Positions 32,227 to 43,640 of a stretch of DNA of 64,000 nucleotides are shown here, piece by piece. The position numbers and the translations under genes are program-made. The notes below the pieces were generated by a model. The model had not been told where the DNA came from and searched no databases. It saw only the letters and a list, made by a program, of their open reading frames with translations. The DNA is from Aphanomyces cochlioides (taxonomy: Eukaryota > Oomycota > Saprolegniomycetes > Saprolegniales > Verrucalvaceae), in contig JAHQRK010000014.1 in the NCBI GenBank assembly GCA_019828595.1, forward strand, positions 1,364,001 through 1,428,000, given 5' to 3'. The stretch's first letter is position 1. Each line of letters starts with the position of its first letter.

Positions 32227-34116
32227 ATGACTGCTGTAGATCTCCAGCATATTCACGTTTCTCGCCGCTCGCATGACTTCTCATGGAAGCAAATTGCAGT
32301 CGGCGCGACATTTGCGGCTGTTGGCCTTGGCTATTGCGCCTCGCTCCACAGCTTAATGGCCCAGCAGAATGCCGCGCTCGCATCCATCCAGCAACAAATG
32401 TACCGCTTCCTTACAAAATTGAGTATTCATCGAATGATGTAGGTCCGCATCGCTTTCGTCCGACGCTGTGGACCTTTCTTCGACCCGTGGCAAGCCCACG
32501 AGGACCAGCAGCCCCGTGGTGACTCAGCTCCCTCACAAGTTTGCCGTCGACAATGTGACTCCCCGCAAGACGCAAGATTTGCGCGGCACGTGCTGGGACT
32601 TTGCAACGATCTCTGTCTTGGAGTACACGTACCGCCAGCAAGGCATTGCGAACGGCTGGCTCGCGCCTGACACGTACGTGTCGCTCTCGGAGCAAGCGTA
32701 CGGCGCGGACTTGCTTCGTCTTTGCACGACGAGCGACAAGTCCAAGTGCTACCTGACCGCGACGCAAAACACGACCGAAGGCGGTTACGTCGAAGAGCTC
32801 TTGTACTTGAATCGAGACATCAGCATCTTCCCCGACGCTGTCTGCCCATATATTCCTGGCCCCAACAGCGACACCGTCTGCCCTGGTCTGACTCCTGAAG
32901 CCAAGAAGAAGAACCCGCTCAAGGTGACCGTCAACAAACTCACGGAGCACATCGACTCGATTGACATCAAGAAGGCTCTCGTGACGGACCGCCGGTACTG
33001 TTCCTTCCACCATCTTCAGAGCTGACGTTGTCATGTAGAGCCATGGCTTTGAGTACGACGATGGCGGTGGTGACGCACTACTGGCCGTGCGTCGGTGAGC
33101 TCACCAAGGATCCTCGCTGTGATGTCTCGTCGCCACAATGCACTCTCTGCCCTCCAAACACATTCCAAACCGCGTGCTGCATCCCCGTCAAGGATGGCGA
33201 AGACTACAACATGGACGGTGAATTCGTCGCTCATTACGGCATGGAAGCCGAAGGTGGCCACGCTATGACGATCGTTGGCTACAACGATCTTTACCGCACG
33301 CAAGACGGTGCCACAGGCGGCTACATCCTCAAGAACTCGTGGTGGGATGGCGTCGATCCTGCTCTTGGCCCAAAGCATGCTCGTGGCAGTCACAGTATCA
33401 AGTACTGGTTACAGGTACGCTCCAGCTTGATGCACCATGTGCTCATGGCGGTGTCGTAGGAAATCACAGCCTTCGAGGAACGCTTTGCATGCCCCAACTC
33501 GGCCAACCCCAACAACTGGTACACGTGCCAAGGCACTGTTGGTGTGATCCAAAAGCATGGCTTCACTGGCGAATCGCCGACCAAAGTGACGACTAAGGTG
33601 GCTCTGAACGCGACGGGAGATTTGTGCTTGAGCAACTTGACCCGCCTCGACGCCGAATCGCAGCTCTCGCCATTGCGCCTCCAGTGCTTGGATTCCTCCC
33701 GCTGCGATCCTTCCTTGACGTACTTCACGCGCAACATTTCGTTGGTCGGAGATCAATTCAACGTGATCTGTCTCTTTGAGTACAACCCCGCCGGCACGTC
33801 GCACGACGTCTGCTTGCCACCTCTTCTCATCGCCGACATTGCCCACACGCTCCAACCCGTCAAGGAAGAGCTGCGTGAAAACGACCCTGATCTCTGCGGC
33901 TTCTACTTCTTCCCGTACGACAAGCAACTTGCCAACTACCAACGTGGATGGGAAATGACCGTCGACAACTTGGACGTGACATGGGCTCCTCAATCGTACG
34001 CTGCCAACGCCAAGAAGTTCCCGCACTTGGACTACTCGCTCGTCTTGGAATCGACCAAGAAGCAAAACCACACACCAGCAACGATGTTCTTCGCCGTCGT
34101 CAAGAACGACAAGTGA
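32227..34116 (+). CDS. Papain-like (C1A-type) cysteine protease, membrane-anchored, four exons
   Basis: Exons 32227-32399, 32443-32994, 33039-33414 and 33460-34116 join in frame to 585 residues, with introns of 43-45 nt (gta..tag). A hydrophobic segment at about residues 24-43 (IAVGATFAAVGLGYCASL) could be a signal anchor. The catalytic Cys is in DLRGTCWDFATISVLE, the His in GGHAMTIVGYND and the Asn in YILKNSWWDG, so the triad is complete. The Gln of the oxyanion hole is QDLRG. The domain has a Cys-rich insertion (CTLCPPNTFQTACC) before the His and a C-terminal extension of about 210 residues without a recognised fold, with N-glycosylation sequons. It is likely secretory or surface-exposed. 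Confidence 0.85.
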
Positions 34117-35209
34117 GCCGACGATAGCTTCAAACATTAATGGAGTAACATGATGAAAGAGTCTCGAGGTCCGTCGTGCTGTCATCTCCCTGTGGCCTTG
34201 TGAGCCTTCCTGTCATGGGAATGCAAGGTCAAGTGATGTTATCGCCCTTCGAGGAGTCTCTAGTGGAGAACAACTGGCATGCTGACCGATAGGGGCATGA
34301 ACTGGGCCCCGTCGTCCCTCATTGGACTCCCCACATATCACTCGACGTAATTACAAAGAGCGGCAGTCCAGCCCCCTCTAGCATTCACTTCCATCAAGTC
34401 TGGAGCCCAACCACCCACGTCGTTTTGTGTTGGAGGAGGATATCACCCCCCGACCGACGGAGCGATCATTGAATCAACTGGCAATGAACCACATGGCTGC
34501 CAATGACGGGACTCACGACCGTCGCCTTGTCCAGTCAATGGCGTGGCGTGGCGCCGTGACAAAGAACAACACGTCGCCTGGCGTGATTCTTCCACCCATC
34601 AAGATCAGATGACCGGTCAAGCTGCACTTCTGTCTCCTGATTCACATGTCAAACCCCCGCACTCCGAAACCCACCATGCATCCATGTTCTCCGTGCAGCC
34701 AACGGTTCGGCGCAATTTCAACGAGCAGCACACCCGCTGTTGCTTCTTCCCCCATGGAGCCGTCTCCGAGGCTCCCTGTCGTCCTGTTTCGCTGTCGGTC
34801 TCTGCGTTTCCTTCCATCCTCCATCGAGTAGATCGTATCTTAGCTTGATGGATTTCTTTCATGTCAACTTTCACACTGAGCCGAATCTCGTCTATTTCCG
34901 ATTAGCCAATCAAAATCGTCTATTCGGTTCATTTTATCCAATCGAAACGCATTACTCACACTGGCGTGGCGGTTCCCCGGTCCGACGACGCCATTCCACC
35001 ACGCTCGACACAATGAATCCAAGCATGCTGCTGTGTCTCAAGACTGCCATGGGCTTGACCGTTCCATCGACCACGCGGAGAAACGTGAGCTTGAGCTGGA
35101 CATTTCGGTTGGATGTGTAAAAAACCTATTGCGTTTTACTCCAAGCCTATATATAGTATAGAAATCTTCCGTATGTAAAGGCGGGCCGAACGGATAAAAC
35201 GCATCCAAA
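34117..35209. other. Intergenic, no gene recognised
   Basis: Several short frames on both strands lack features. A 24-codon block at 35013-35084 followed by a gtgagc donor could be a 5' exon of the next gene, but no join is convincing. Confidence 0.35.
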
Positions 35210-36292
35210 ATGACGTTAAACGCTCCAATCTCGGCATGCCAATTGGACAGCGCAAGATCATCCCAGATCCGAATCGCGTCAAACGTGACTGCCCACCTCT
35301 CCTCGATGACTCGAGCATCGCGTCCGAGCGGCGGGGCGACGGCGACCTTATCGTCTTCTCCGCAGGACTACGCCATGCCGATTATGGACCACAGCACATA
35401 TACGCCGGAGACGAACGAACCATCCTGCTTCTCACCCCATGCAACGTCGGACTCGGATTTGTGCGGCTGGCTTTGGATGCGCAGTTCGATGCTTGGGAGA
35501 TGGCGCCATCGCTATTTTAGCTTTGCCTTTGGACTCTTGAGCTACTTTGAATCGTTCCCGTCGGAAGAGTTTATCAAACAAACACCGCTGCGACCACCCA
35601 TGGCCCATCTGCTAGGTTCAAACAACGGCAAAGGATCCCAACCAAGAGGCGTCCTACGTGTCGCTCACATTGAAGAAAACTCCAACAAACTAGGATTCAA
35701 AGTCTACGCCACGAGCGGCAAAGTGATTGAAATCCGAGCTCCACGCTCGGATATTCGACAAACGTGGCTTGTCGCGCTCCGAGCAACCGCCCACAAGACA
35801 ACGCGATCTTGGTCGACCCATCAACATCGACCCCAAGCGAAATCAGTTGCCACACGATCAACTGATCCCATTCACTCTGGCCGCCAGAGTATTCCCGTCG
35901 ACAAATCCGGCTGGCTTCTCAAACGATCCGACTTCCTCCGACGATGGAATCGTTATTATTTTGTACTCCAGGACCGCATGCTCTCCTATTACACGACAGA
36001 CAAGCCGTATGATGTCCCGCGCCGTCGCGGATATATCCAAGCCGTGCGTCGCGACCCCAAAGTTCCCAGTTTGGTCGTCGTTACGCTCAGTGCAGGAAGC
36101 GAACTATGGCTACGTCTGCCATCCGACCAGACCAACGAAACCCTCGACGCTTGGTTCGATTCCCTCCAGACGACGAGTGCGCTCTTCCTCGACAGCAACC
36201 AGCGCGAGAATAATCTCGTCATGACTGCTCCGTCGCGCTACAACACTGGTTCCAGCGACAACTTTGATTCCAACGACAATTCGTTCATCTAA
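35210..36292 (+). CDS. Tandem PH-domain protein
   Basis: A single 360-residue frame from ATG 35210. Two pleckstrin-homology folds are visible. PH1 (about 84-192) starts LCGWLWMRSSMLGRWRHRYF and ends at the conserved Trp helix TWLVAL. PH2 (about 233-321) starts SGWLLKRSDFLRRWNRYYFVL and ends with DAWFDSL. The K/R-rich beta1-beta2 loops suit phosphoinositide binding at membranes. The N-terminal 80 and C-terminal 40 residues are Ser/Thr/Asn-rich and probably disordered. Fragments of paralogues lie at 30220-30510 and 39360-39660. The cellular role is unknown. Confidence 0.8.
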   Translation: MTLNAPISACQLDSARSSQIRIASNVTAHLSSMTRASRPSGGATATLSSSPQDYAMPIMDHSTYTPETNEPSCFSPHATSDSDLCGWLWMRSSMLGRWRHRYFSFAFGLLSYFESFPSEEFIKQTPLRPPMAHLLGSNNGKGSQPRGVLRVAHIEENSNKLGFKVYATSGKVIEIRAPRSDIRQTWLVALRATAHKTTRSWSTHQHRPQAKSVATRSTDPIHSGRQSIPVDKSGWLLKRSDFLRRWNRYYFVLQDRMLSYYTTDKPYDVPRRRGYIQAVRRDPKVPSLVVVTLSAGSELWLRLPSDQTNETLDAWFDSLQTTSALFLDSNQRENNLVMTAPSRYNTGSSDNFDSNDNSFI

Positions 36293-36601
36293 GTTGTCGT
36301 GCCCATTATTTAAACACCCTTCCTTCCTTTGTCATGTCGTTTGTTCATTCTTCCATTCATCTCCAGCGCTAAAATGCCGCGGTTTTCCCATGCTCATGCT
36401 CTAACTTCCGTTGGTTCAGTCGCTTGCGTATCTTCGGCTCTTCAGCGACTGGCAGCGACGCTTCGTCTTAGTCTGTCATTAACGTTAGGCCTTTGTCTTT
36501 CGTCCGTTTGTCTAATCGCTCGTTCGTTCGTTCGTTGATTCGTCTTCTGTTTGTCGAGATGGACAACTTGGCTTGTCCTTTGCTCTGTGTTTCCTTGCTG
36601 G
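36293..36601 (+). repeat. PH-gene 3' flank with traces of a CobW gene end
   Basis: Sequence at 36393-36545 (ccatgctca, cttcggctcttc, then tcgctcgttcgttcgtt and gattcgtcttctg) matches the flank of the PH remnant at 39570-39740. Positions 36555-36605 (gacaacttggcttgtcctttgctctgt) match the antisense of CobW exon 2 at about 39800-39840. Confidence 0.55.
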
Positions 36602-37300
36602 TCATGCTGCGAGAGCAATCCATAAATCTTTCCAACAATGCTTTTCAGTGACTTCTTCGTGGGCAAGGAATTGGACACGTCGTACACTGATGAAGCTGAA
36701 TGCACCGTCGACAATGAACACCCAATGGAGGAAGTTCGTGACAATGCCGTACGTGACGTTGACGTCTTTGACATCAGACAACGCTTCAAGACCGATCACA
36801 TTGTGCACCATTCCCAGATCGATATCGCCTCCACAATCGAAATCCTCTTGTTTATGCGCGTGAGCACAAAGTCGAAGCATCCATGCACATGAACGTTTTT
36901 GCCGACAACTTCCTCGTCAACGAGAATCTTGACATCACCATGCAGTCGACAGACCGCCATCAGTGCAATCCTTTCAATGTTACGCCACGACAAGCTCGAA
37001 TAGGGCATAGAACTGTCCATGTCCCTCTTCTTGCCAATGTCCTGAGTCGTAATCCTCTCGTTCGCGTCTTGATTCTTCTCATGAATCATTGCATTGATCG
37101 CAGCGCATCGTTTGAGACGCTCGGGGTGACGGAGTAATGTAGTTGGTGCCAACATAGCTGTGTCAATCGCTGAACTAGCCCCAGCTCCTGGGAGTTCCAC
37201 AAGCACGTGGATGTCATCATCGTCAGCGGCATCTTCGTCAGGATGCAGAGACTAAAGCGCGGGGGCAAATTGTCGCCAGGCAGACCCGTCGACTCTGAAC
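36602..37300 (-). pseudogene. Broken CRN-type nuclease-domain gene
   Basis: On the minus strand the order is: a header-end trace near 37290-37260 (LPGD), then a frame change, then DDDIHVLVELPGAG, which matches the linker of the CRN gene at 28707-29870. A variable part follows, then a nuclease-like core (GCFDFVLTRINKRISIVEA) where the Lys after E-x is lost at a frame change near 36828. The last part, HNVIGLEALSDV..YGIVTNFLHW, runs in another frame to 36602. At least two frameshifts make it inactive. It adjoins the PH gene's 3' end. Confidence 0.6.
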
Positions 37301-37387
37301 CACGGGGGATTACAACGACTAGGACTCGAAGTACATACCAGTCTCGTCGCGAACACTGGAGGACGTGACGAAACCAACGATGACCAG

Positions 37388-39065
37388 CACGTCCATTTTG
37401 TTTCACCTAAGTTCCTCCGCCGTCCGACGATCCAAAACCTTCAAGTCGAGCGGAGATTGACCAGCCAGAGACAGCGCTGCCACCATCGTTGTATCCAGTG
37501 GGGGCACATGACGACTTGTATCATTTCACTTGACACATCTCATGTCGTCCGACCGCGGAGGAACTCAGTTGAAACCAAATAGACAGTCGTTGGCTCCATC
37601 ACGTCAATCGTTCGCCACGTCGAAGGGGCATTGAGTATGTTTGTCGTGTCACTTGACACCTGTCAAGTCGTATAGTGTACGTCAACTGACTGGTGGAACT
37701 TGACGTACAGTTGACGTCAATGAACTCGAATCAGTTTGCCTTTCAAAACCAGGAGGACTGACTTGCTTGGGTTGCTGTCGGGACCGCCCAAGTCTGTTGG
37801 CCACACGCAGGCAGCAGCAGCAGCATCTCTGACAAAGGTGACGGAAGACTTGGGACGCTGTGCGAAAATTTGAAATTTTTCCATGCGATGGAGGCGACAT
37901 TCTGCTGCCTCGGCCAACGATCATTTCCGAATTTGCCATCGTTTTGACAAACCATGCAAGCCCAACTCAAGCAAGAAGACCACCCGATGGATGCCCACAC
38001 ATGCGAGCTCGATGCCACCAAGGCCGAGCTCCAGGCATGCCGCGAACAGCTCGACAGCGCTCGACTCGAAATCCAAGAGAAGGCAGAACACGTCGACGTC
38101 ATGGTGTCGTACTTCAACGACGTGGTGGAGGGACAACTGAAACCACAACTGAAGGAAGCGGAGACGACGGCAACTCAACTCCGCGGGGAAGTGGAGGCAC
38201 TCACAACGGAATTGACCAGCGTCCAGTCACAACTCACAAACAAGACCAAGGATGCCCAACACCTCGACGAGCAAGTGGCGGCGTTGACTAGTGAGCTCGA
38301 AGCAGCCAAGGCAGAAGTGGTAGCGATGACCATGGCGGCGATTGCGATGGAAGACCAAGTGGCGGCATTGAAGATTGCGTTACAAGACAAATCCCGAGAG
38401 ACGACGACAGACAAGAGGAAGATGGAGTGGATTTGGGTGTGCATCGTGAGCCTCGTGGTTGCTGTCGTCGTCCATGCGTGGAGTCTCTTGGTGACCATCG
38501 TGTCGTGGACGTGTTGGTCTGTGATGTCAGCGTGTTGGAGAGCCAAGACGTGGACAATGGGTGTGGTTGCCACGGACAAGAAGGTTCAAGACGTGAAGCG
38601 CGAGCGGTGGTCCGTCGGACGCATGAGCGTCGTCGGCCTGTTGTTGGTCAGCGTGGCGGTCTTTGTTTTTCTTGGTGTGGCCACAATTGCGACCAAAGAC
38701 GGCAGGTTGACCCACCCGTTGCACGACGTGACGAGTGGCCCTTTGCGTTGGATGCCGTCTGGTCTGGCTGGAGACAAGACTCCGATGGTCTTGGATGGGA
38801 CGTCGTCGGAGCCTTTGTTTGCTGACACGATGGCATTCTCTCCAGTCGACGATGGTGACGAGACGCCAGGTGAAGACGACGACCCAGAATTTGTCGAGAA
38901 CGAGTTGGTGTCCCGACTGGGATCGATGGTGGCTACAACATTTGGCGTCGCGACGACGACTGCTGGTTGCGTGTTGAAAGTCTGGGTGGGTTGGGCTCTT
39001 GTGTCGAGTCTTGTCCAGCTTTACGCAGGGTGTAGATCGCCTTAACTTGAAAATATTGCATTGTA
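37388..39065 (+). repeat. Segmental duplication, copy X (partner 50618-52110)
   Basis: The coiled-coil/TM gene and roughly 560 bp upstream are repeated at 50618-52110. The upstream match includes cttgacacctgtcaagtcg, ttcaagtcgagcgga and the run acgtcaatgaactcgaatca. Copy X has about 110 extra bases near 37500-37610. Confidence 0.8.
37954..39045 (+). CDS. Coiled-coil, multi-transmembrane protein, paralogue 1
   Basis: A 363-residue frame from ATG 37954 (context accATGc). Residues 1-150 form a heptad-rich coiled coil with repeated DQVAAL/EQVAALTSEL blocks. Residues about 158-185 (WIWVCIVSLVVAVVVHAWSL) are a membrane span, and about 228-250 (VGLLLVSVAVFVFLGVATIA) a second. An acidic loop (DDGDETPGEDDDPEF) precedes a final hydrophobic segment at about 340-357. 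No known family was recognised. The paralogue at 51057-52082 keeps all parts, with the acidic loop nearly unchanged, which suggests a constrained function. It may tether or scaffold at an inner membrane; this is inference. Confidence 0.7.
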   Translation: MQAQLKQEDHPMDAHTCELDATKAELQACREQLDSARLEIQEKAEHVDVMVSYFNDVVEGQLKPQLKEAETTATQLRGEVEALTTELTSVQSQLTNKTKDAQHLDEQVAALTSELEAAKAEVVAMTMAAIAMEDQVAALKIALQDKSRETTTDKRKMEWIWVCIVSLVVAVVVHAWSLLVTIVSWTCWSVMSACWRAKTWTMGVVATDKKVQDVKRERWSVGRMSVVGLLLVSVAVFVFLGVATIATKDGRLTHPLHDVTSGPLRWMPSGLAGDKTPMVLDGTSSEPLFADTMAFSPVDDGDETPGEDDDPEFVENELVSRLGSMVATTFGVATTTAGCVLKVWVGWALVSSLVQLYAGCRSP

Positions 39066-39359
39066 CGAATGGATTGAAGGGGGGAATCCGCCAAACGAGA
39101 AGCGATTTTATTCATGGTTTTGACATGGACAATGTCAGCGTAGACGCTTTTCACCTAGCAAATTTGACATGTAATACTTGTAAAATATTCGAGCTTCCTG
39201 TCCCCCCATGCATTCTGTTTGCCTGCGTCTTGGCGGGAAGGACGATTCATGAAATATTTGAATGAAATCGCTTCACGTTAGGCTGTTACGAGATAACGTG
39301 GAAAGTCGACTCTTTTGACAGCGTCGGGGTTGCAAACCTGATTCTATCTAGAGCTGGTT
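39066..39359. other. Spacer, no gene seen
   Basis: Short frames only. Confidence 0.35.
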
Positions 39360-39660
39360 CATGACTAGGACCTTATGCTCTCCTATTCACGTCGCGGATA
39401 GATTCAAGCCGTGCGTCGCGACCCCAAACCTCTTGATTTGGTCGTTGTCACGCTCAATGCAGAAGCGAATCATGGCTACGACTGCCATTCGGCCAGGCCA
39501 ACGAAACCCTCAACGCTTGGTTCGATTCCTTCCATACGACGAGTGCGCTCTTCCTCAACAGCAACTGGTTTTCCATGCTCACGATCTAGTGTCAGCATGT
39601 TGGGTCCACTCGCTTGTTCACCTTCAGCTCTTCGAGCGACTCACGGGACGACGATGACAA
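39360..39660 (+). pseudogene. PH-domain gene remnant (3' part)
   Basis: Corresponds to the second PH domain of the 35210-36292 gene. It reads AVRRDPKPLDLVVVTLNAE, then a match in other frames to the ETLDAWFDSL region, then the 3' flank. Frameshifts and loss of the first three quarters make it non-functional. It lies tail to tail with the intact CobW gene. Confidence 0.7.
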
Positions 39661-39717
39661 TTCTTTTAAGTTATGCCATTGATTAAAGCTATGCTTCTAT
39701 CGTTTCTAATCGCTCGT

Positions 39718-40967
39718 TCATTCGTTTGTTGGTTCGTCTTCTAACATGGCTGCAAACGACGCCTCAAGGACTTCTTCGTCAAGACGGACGCCGATGAGGA
39801 CAACCTGGGTTGTTTTTTGCTCTGTTTTTCCTTCTTTAGTCTGTTGTGATGCTGCTTGGGTCATTGTGTAAGTGTCCAAGACACACTGGAGGACCCAGAG
39901 CGACTCGTCCGAGTCGAGAATCAATCCCTTCATGCGAAAGATGCCACGTTTCCAGTAGACATCGACGACTTCATTCAGCCTACCACACGCCATGAGTGAG
40001 TCAGCAGAAGAAAGAGCTCGTCGATGTACCAATGACTGAATGCACCAAGAGGCACTGGTCTTGTTGTAGTGAGGAGCACGGTGTCAACGTCTTGAGTGTG
40101 CTGGGAGACAATGTTCGCCAAGTCAAAGCGACGGGCATCGAAAGATTCGATATGAAGCAGCTCAGAGATTGCTAGCTTGGAGTGCTGACACTCGACAAGT
40201 TTGGCGTCGGGATTGATTGCTCGTAGCCGCGTCGTCAAACTATCAATAGCATCCCGATCTGACACCAAATCAATCTTGTTGAGAGCAATGAGATCAGCAT
40301 ATGCCAGTTGCGAGTACATTTCAACAGGCCAGGGAGTTGAATCCATTTTAAGCAGAGCTGCTGTATCCACGAGCGTGACGACGCCATCAAGGCGGAAGCG
40401 ACTGGCTCGTAATTCGAGAAATGTCTTGAGAATTGGACCTGGATCGGCAATTCCAGTGGTCTCAACGATCAAATAGTCGAATGCATCGTTGTTAGACGCT
40501 TGCACATCGAGGAGATGGTCTAAAATTCGCTCAAGTTCGTTGGACGTTGCCGTGGAGGCAGAGCAGCACATGCAGCCATTCTGCATAACGACAACGCCTT
40601 CGCGGGGATGGTTTGCAATCAAAGCATGATCAATACTGACGGCACCGAGTTCATTTTCGAGAACCATGATCTTGTATCCATGGTCAGGCGATGACAGGAT
40701 GTAATTCAGTAGCGTTGTCTTCCCAGAGCCCAAAAAGCCTGTGAGAATCGTCACTGGGATAATCGCTTGTCCTGTAGCTTGGCGATCTGCCAACGAAGCT
40801 GTCTTTTGCGAAATGCGAGCTTCCTGTCGGAATTGCTTGACCCATGCAATCACATTGGACAGAACCACCGAGAGCACGAGGAAGATCGCCGTGTACAGGT
40901 ACATTTGCCACTGCTGCACCGCGTCCAACTGGCACATCTTGGAGGTCAATTTTGAACAGAATGACAT
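39718..40967 (-). CDS. CobW/COG0523-family metal-chaperone GTPase with N-terminal membrane segment
   Basis: Exon 1 (40967-40030) and exon 2 (39979-39718) join across a 50-nt intron to give 399 residues. The splice restores FSHWLNEVVDVYW, a conserved CobW_C motif. Walker A GFLGSGKTT is at about 77-85, the zinc-site motif CMCC at 132-135, IVETTGIADPGP and NKID follow. All G-motifs are present, so it should be an active GTPase of the family that inserts or shuttles zinc or other metals. Unusually, residues about 22-44 (MYLYTAIFLVLSVVLSNVIAWV) form a membrane span before the GTPase, which suggests an anchored form. A later ATG would remove it, but none lies close. Confidence 0.88.
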
Positions 40968-41277
40968 GACGGGATAATTCAACTAATATCCGGAATTACC
41001 ATTGAACAAACATTATACACTTGAAATGTGTATGAAATGTCTGTATTTTCATAAAAGGGATCGAATAATCATTTTAAATTATTCTAAATTATCCTTTGCA
41101 TTTGAAAGAGTTTTTCAAATGTATTTCAAATAAAATAAAAATGGTTTAAAATGTTTGGAAATGGTTTCAGCTTTCAACTTGGTTTTTGTAATAAATTATT
41201 AATATTATTAATCCAGTTGAAGCCACTCCGAATTCCATCATTACTTTATATTTTTGACGTTATCACTTGATTTTTGT
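40968..41277. other. AT-rich divergent intergenic region
   Basis: Lies between divergently transcribed CobW and Tul1-like genes and presumably holds both promoters. It contains runs of aaatt/tttaa and no identifiable element. Confidence 0.4.
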
Positions 41278-43640
41278 ATGCAAAAATCCGAAAATTGGAA
41301 TAAATGCAAAATATACGACGACGAAGATCAAAATATTGCCGAAGAGTCCATGGACATGCGCAATGATGCTGTGATCTTGGTCTACGCGGGCCAGGGAGGC
41401 AACGGCGGTGGCGGTGGTGGCGGCAACCGTGAGAACGTCCCCGGGCTCATGATTCTTGGACGGGAAGAACAAGAATATCAGATGAATATGCAGCGAAATC
41501 GACTCCAGCGACTACTTAGTACAACGATTTTCGTGTGCTTCTTCCTGCTCTTCCTCGATGGAAACAGCCAACAACAGCGCATGCGAAGCTCTACGCACCC
41601 TCCCACTGACAAGGTACGATTTAAAATATATTGAACAGGTCCGAACCCGGCGCACGTGTAGTGGCCGTATACAGAGAATGCAACAAAGCGCGACAAGGAA
41701 ATCGCTTATTTTGACTCCCTCCTCGCCAAGGAATTGGCACTTCGACACCCTGGAGAGGTAGAAGCGCGAGTGTTTCGGTTTGCAAATGTGTGTAGACTAT
41801 TGTGGAAGACAATATCACGGGTGTCTACAAGGGAGAATGGACCATGCTAGCGAAATCAGCCTTCGAGACAGAGCAGGCATCCCACGAAGCGAACCGGTTC
41901 GTGCATCCAACCTACCGGCCGTACTATGGCGGCGGTGGAAACCCCAACCATGTCCCTGCGACGTCTGACGTAGCGACAGTCGCGACCGGAGGCGTGATTT
42001 GGTTTATATTAAGTGAGAAACCGACACCGTCCGATGAGGTGAACACGGATGTGGCGTACGTCGTGGGCCAAGTTATCATGCACGACGAGTCCCTGGCTAT
42101 GACAATTCTCCCCGTTCAAGGCGTCTTTTTGCGCCGAATTGGCCGCTTAACGCTCTTTGGCAACATGCCAGATGCAAGTGTAGAGCTCACGTACGACTCC
42201 ATGGACAACGCGTCGACGACGACAGTCGACCCGGACAACGACGGCAAGAGTCACCTGGAAATCTCACCGCTGCGCTACAATCCGTAAGCTATCCCAGCAA
42301 CGAAAATGACCTGAAAGTGACTTCTAGGTACACTGGAGGCAATCAACGTCTTCGCACTGGCAGCAATGGCTTTAATGGCTATTCGTCGCGAGAGCAATGC
42401 GTGTACACGATCGACATGGAAGTCGATCGAGGCCAGATCAAAACTGGAAGTGCAGTGAACTCTGTTGGAGCTCTTGGTGGTATCGGCGGTAGTGACGTCT
42501 GTGGGCTCTACTGGCGGGCGAACGTGACCTTCATCGAAGAAAACTTCAATCTGTTCTACACCAAAGCCAGCGGGTACGCCATCGTCATGGCTGTCCTCTG
42601 CTTGGTGCAGATCTACCTCTTACTCAAGCAGCTCCAACAGAGCAGTACGCAAGCCGCCGCGGCGAAAGTGAGTCTCATCACGATTGGACAACAAGCGGTC
42701 GTGGACTCGTACTTGTGCTTGCTGCATTTGACGACTGGCATTGTGGCCCAGCACGTCTTTACTCTCTTTGCTACCGTCTCATTCTTCCAGCTGATCATCT
42801 TTTCCATCTTCGAGATGCGCTTTCTCCTTGTGATTTGGAAAGCCCGACGGCCGCAGCAATTCACCGAAGGCTGGAATGTCATGCGCCGTGAATTGACGAC
42901 GCTCTACTCGCGCTTCTATATCTCGCTCCTCTTTGGTCTCTGCTTGATCTACTACGGATGGGTACGTCTCGTCCTGGGTCTTCTCCTTGCTGAAACACTC
43001 TAGAAATGGCTCCATCTCTTTGTGATAATCGCTTGTTCCTTTTGGGTCCCTCAGATTGTCCACAATATCCATCGCGAAGTGCGCAATCCATTTGACACGT
43101 CGTACATCCTTGGCATGTCGGTCACGCGCCTCTTCTTGCCGCTCTACTTGTACGGCTGCCCGAAAAACTTTTTGACGGCCATGCCGATTGTAAGTTCTTT
43201 CATCGACGACGACTTTGGTGCTCAAGTGTCTTGTAGTTTCCACTGCAGTACCATCCCAACTTGTGCTATGGATTGGTCGCATGGATGGCGCTCCAAGTGG
43301 CTGTCCTCCTGCTGCAGCGCCACTGGGGTCCTCGCTTCTTCATCCCCGCCATGTTTCTCCCCGTCAAGTACAATTACGAACGACGGATGGATCCAGATCA
43401 ATTGTCGCTCCTTCGCGTCAACCAAGGCGATGAACTGGACTGTGTCATCTGCATGGTACGCTCCTTCCTTTCCTGTTGTTGAACTCGTCTCAATGCATGT
43501 TGTAGGTTGAATTGGACGTTGATGCGCGCGACTACATGATTGCGCCATGTGATCATATATTCCATCGCCCTTGCCTGCAGGAATGGATGCAAGTTAAGAT
43601 GGAATGCCCGACATGTCGAAGTCCACTGCCTGAACCTTAA
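41278..43640 (+). CDS. Tul1/FLY-like transmembrane RING E3 ubiquitin ligase, seven exons
   Basis: Exons 41278-41613, 41662-41757, 41796-42283, 42328-42961, 43004-43189, 43237-43455 and 43506-43640 join in frame to 697 residues, with introns of 38-50 nt. A first hydrophobic span (LLSTTIFVCFFLLFL) is followed by a lumenal beta-rich domain (DNITGVYKGEWTM, then GLYWRANVTFIEENFN), as in Tul1 proteins. A multi-span membrane region comes next (SGYAIVMAVLCLVQIYLLL onward). The C-terminus is a RING-H2-type finger (CVIC..CDHIFHRPC..CPTCRSPLP). Relatives work in the Dsc complex of Golgi/endosome or in wall pectin control. The start is uncertain; an ATG at about 41350 is also possible. A poly-Gly tract precedes the first span. 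Confidence 0.88.

Noticed and set aside
33409..34185. 258-codon minus-strand frame
   Set aside because: Antisense to the last protease exon, which is fixed by splice sites and the continuous C-terminal sequence.
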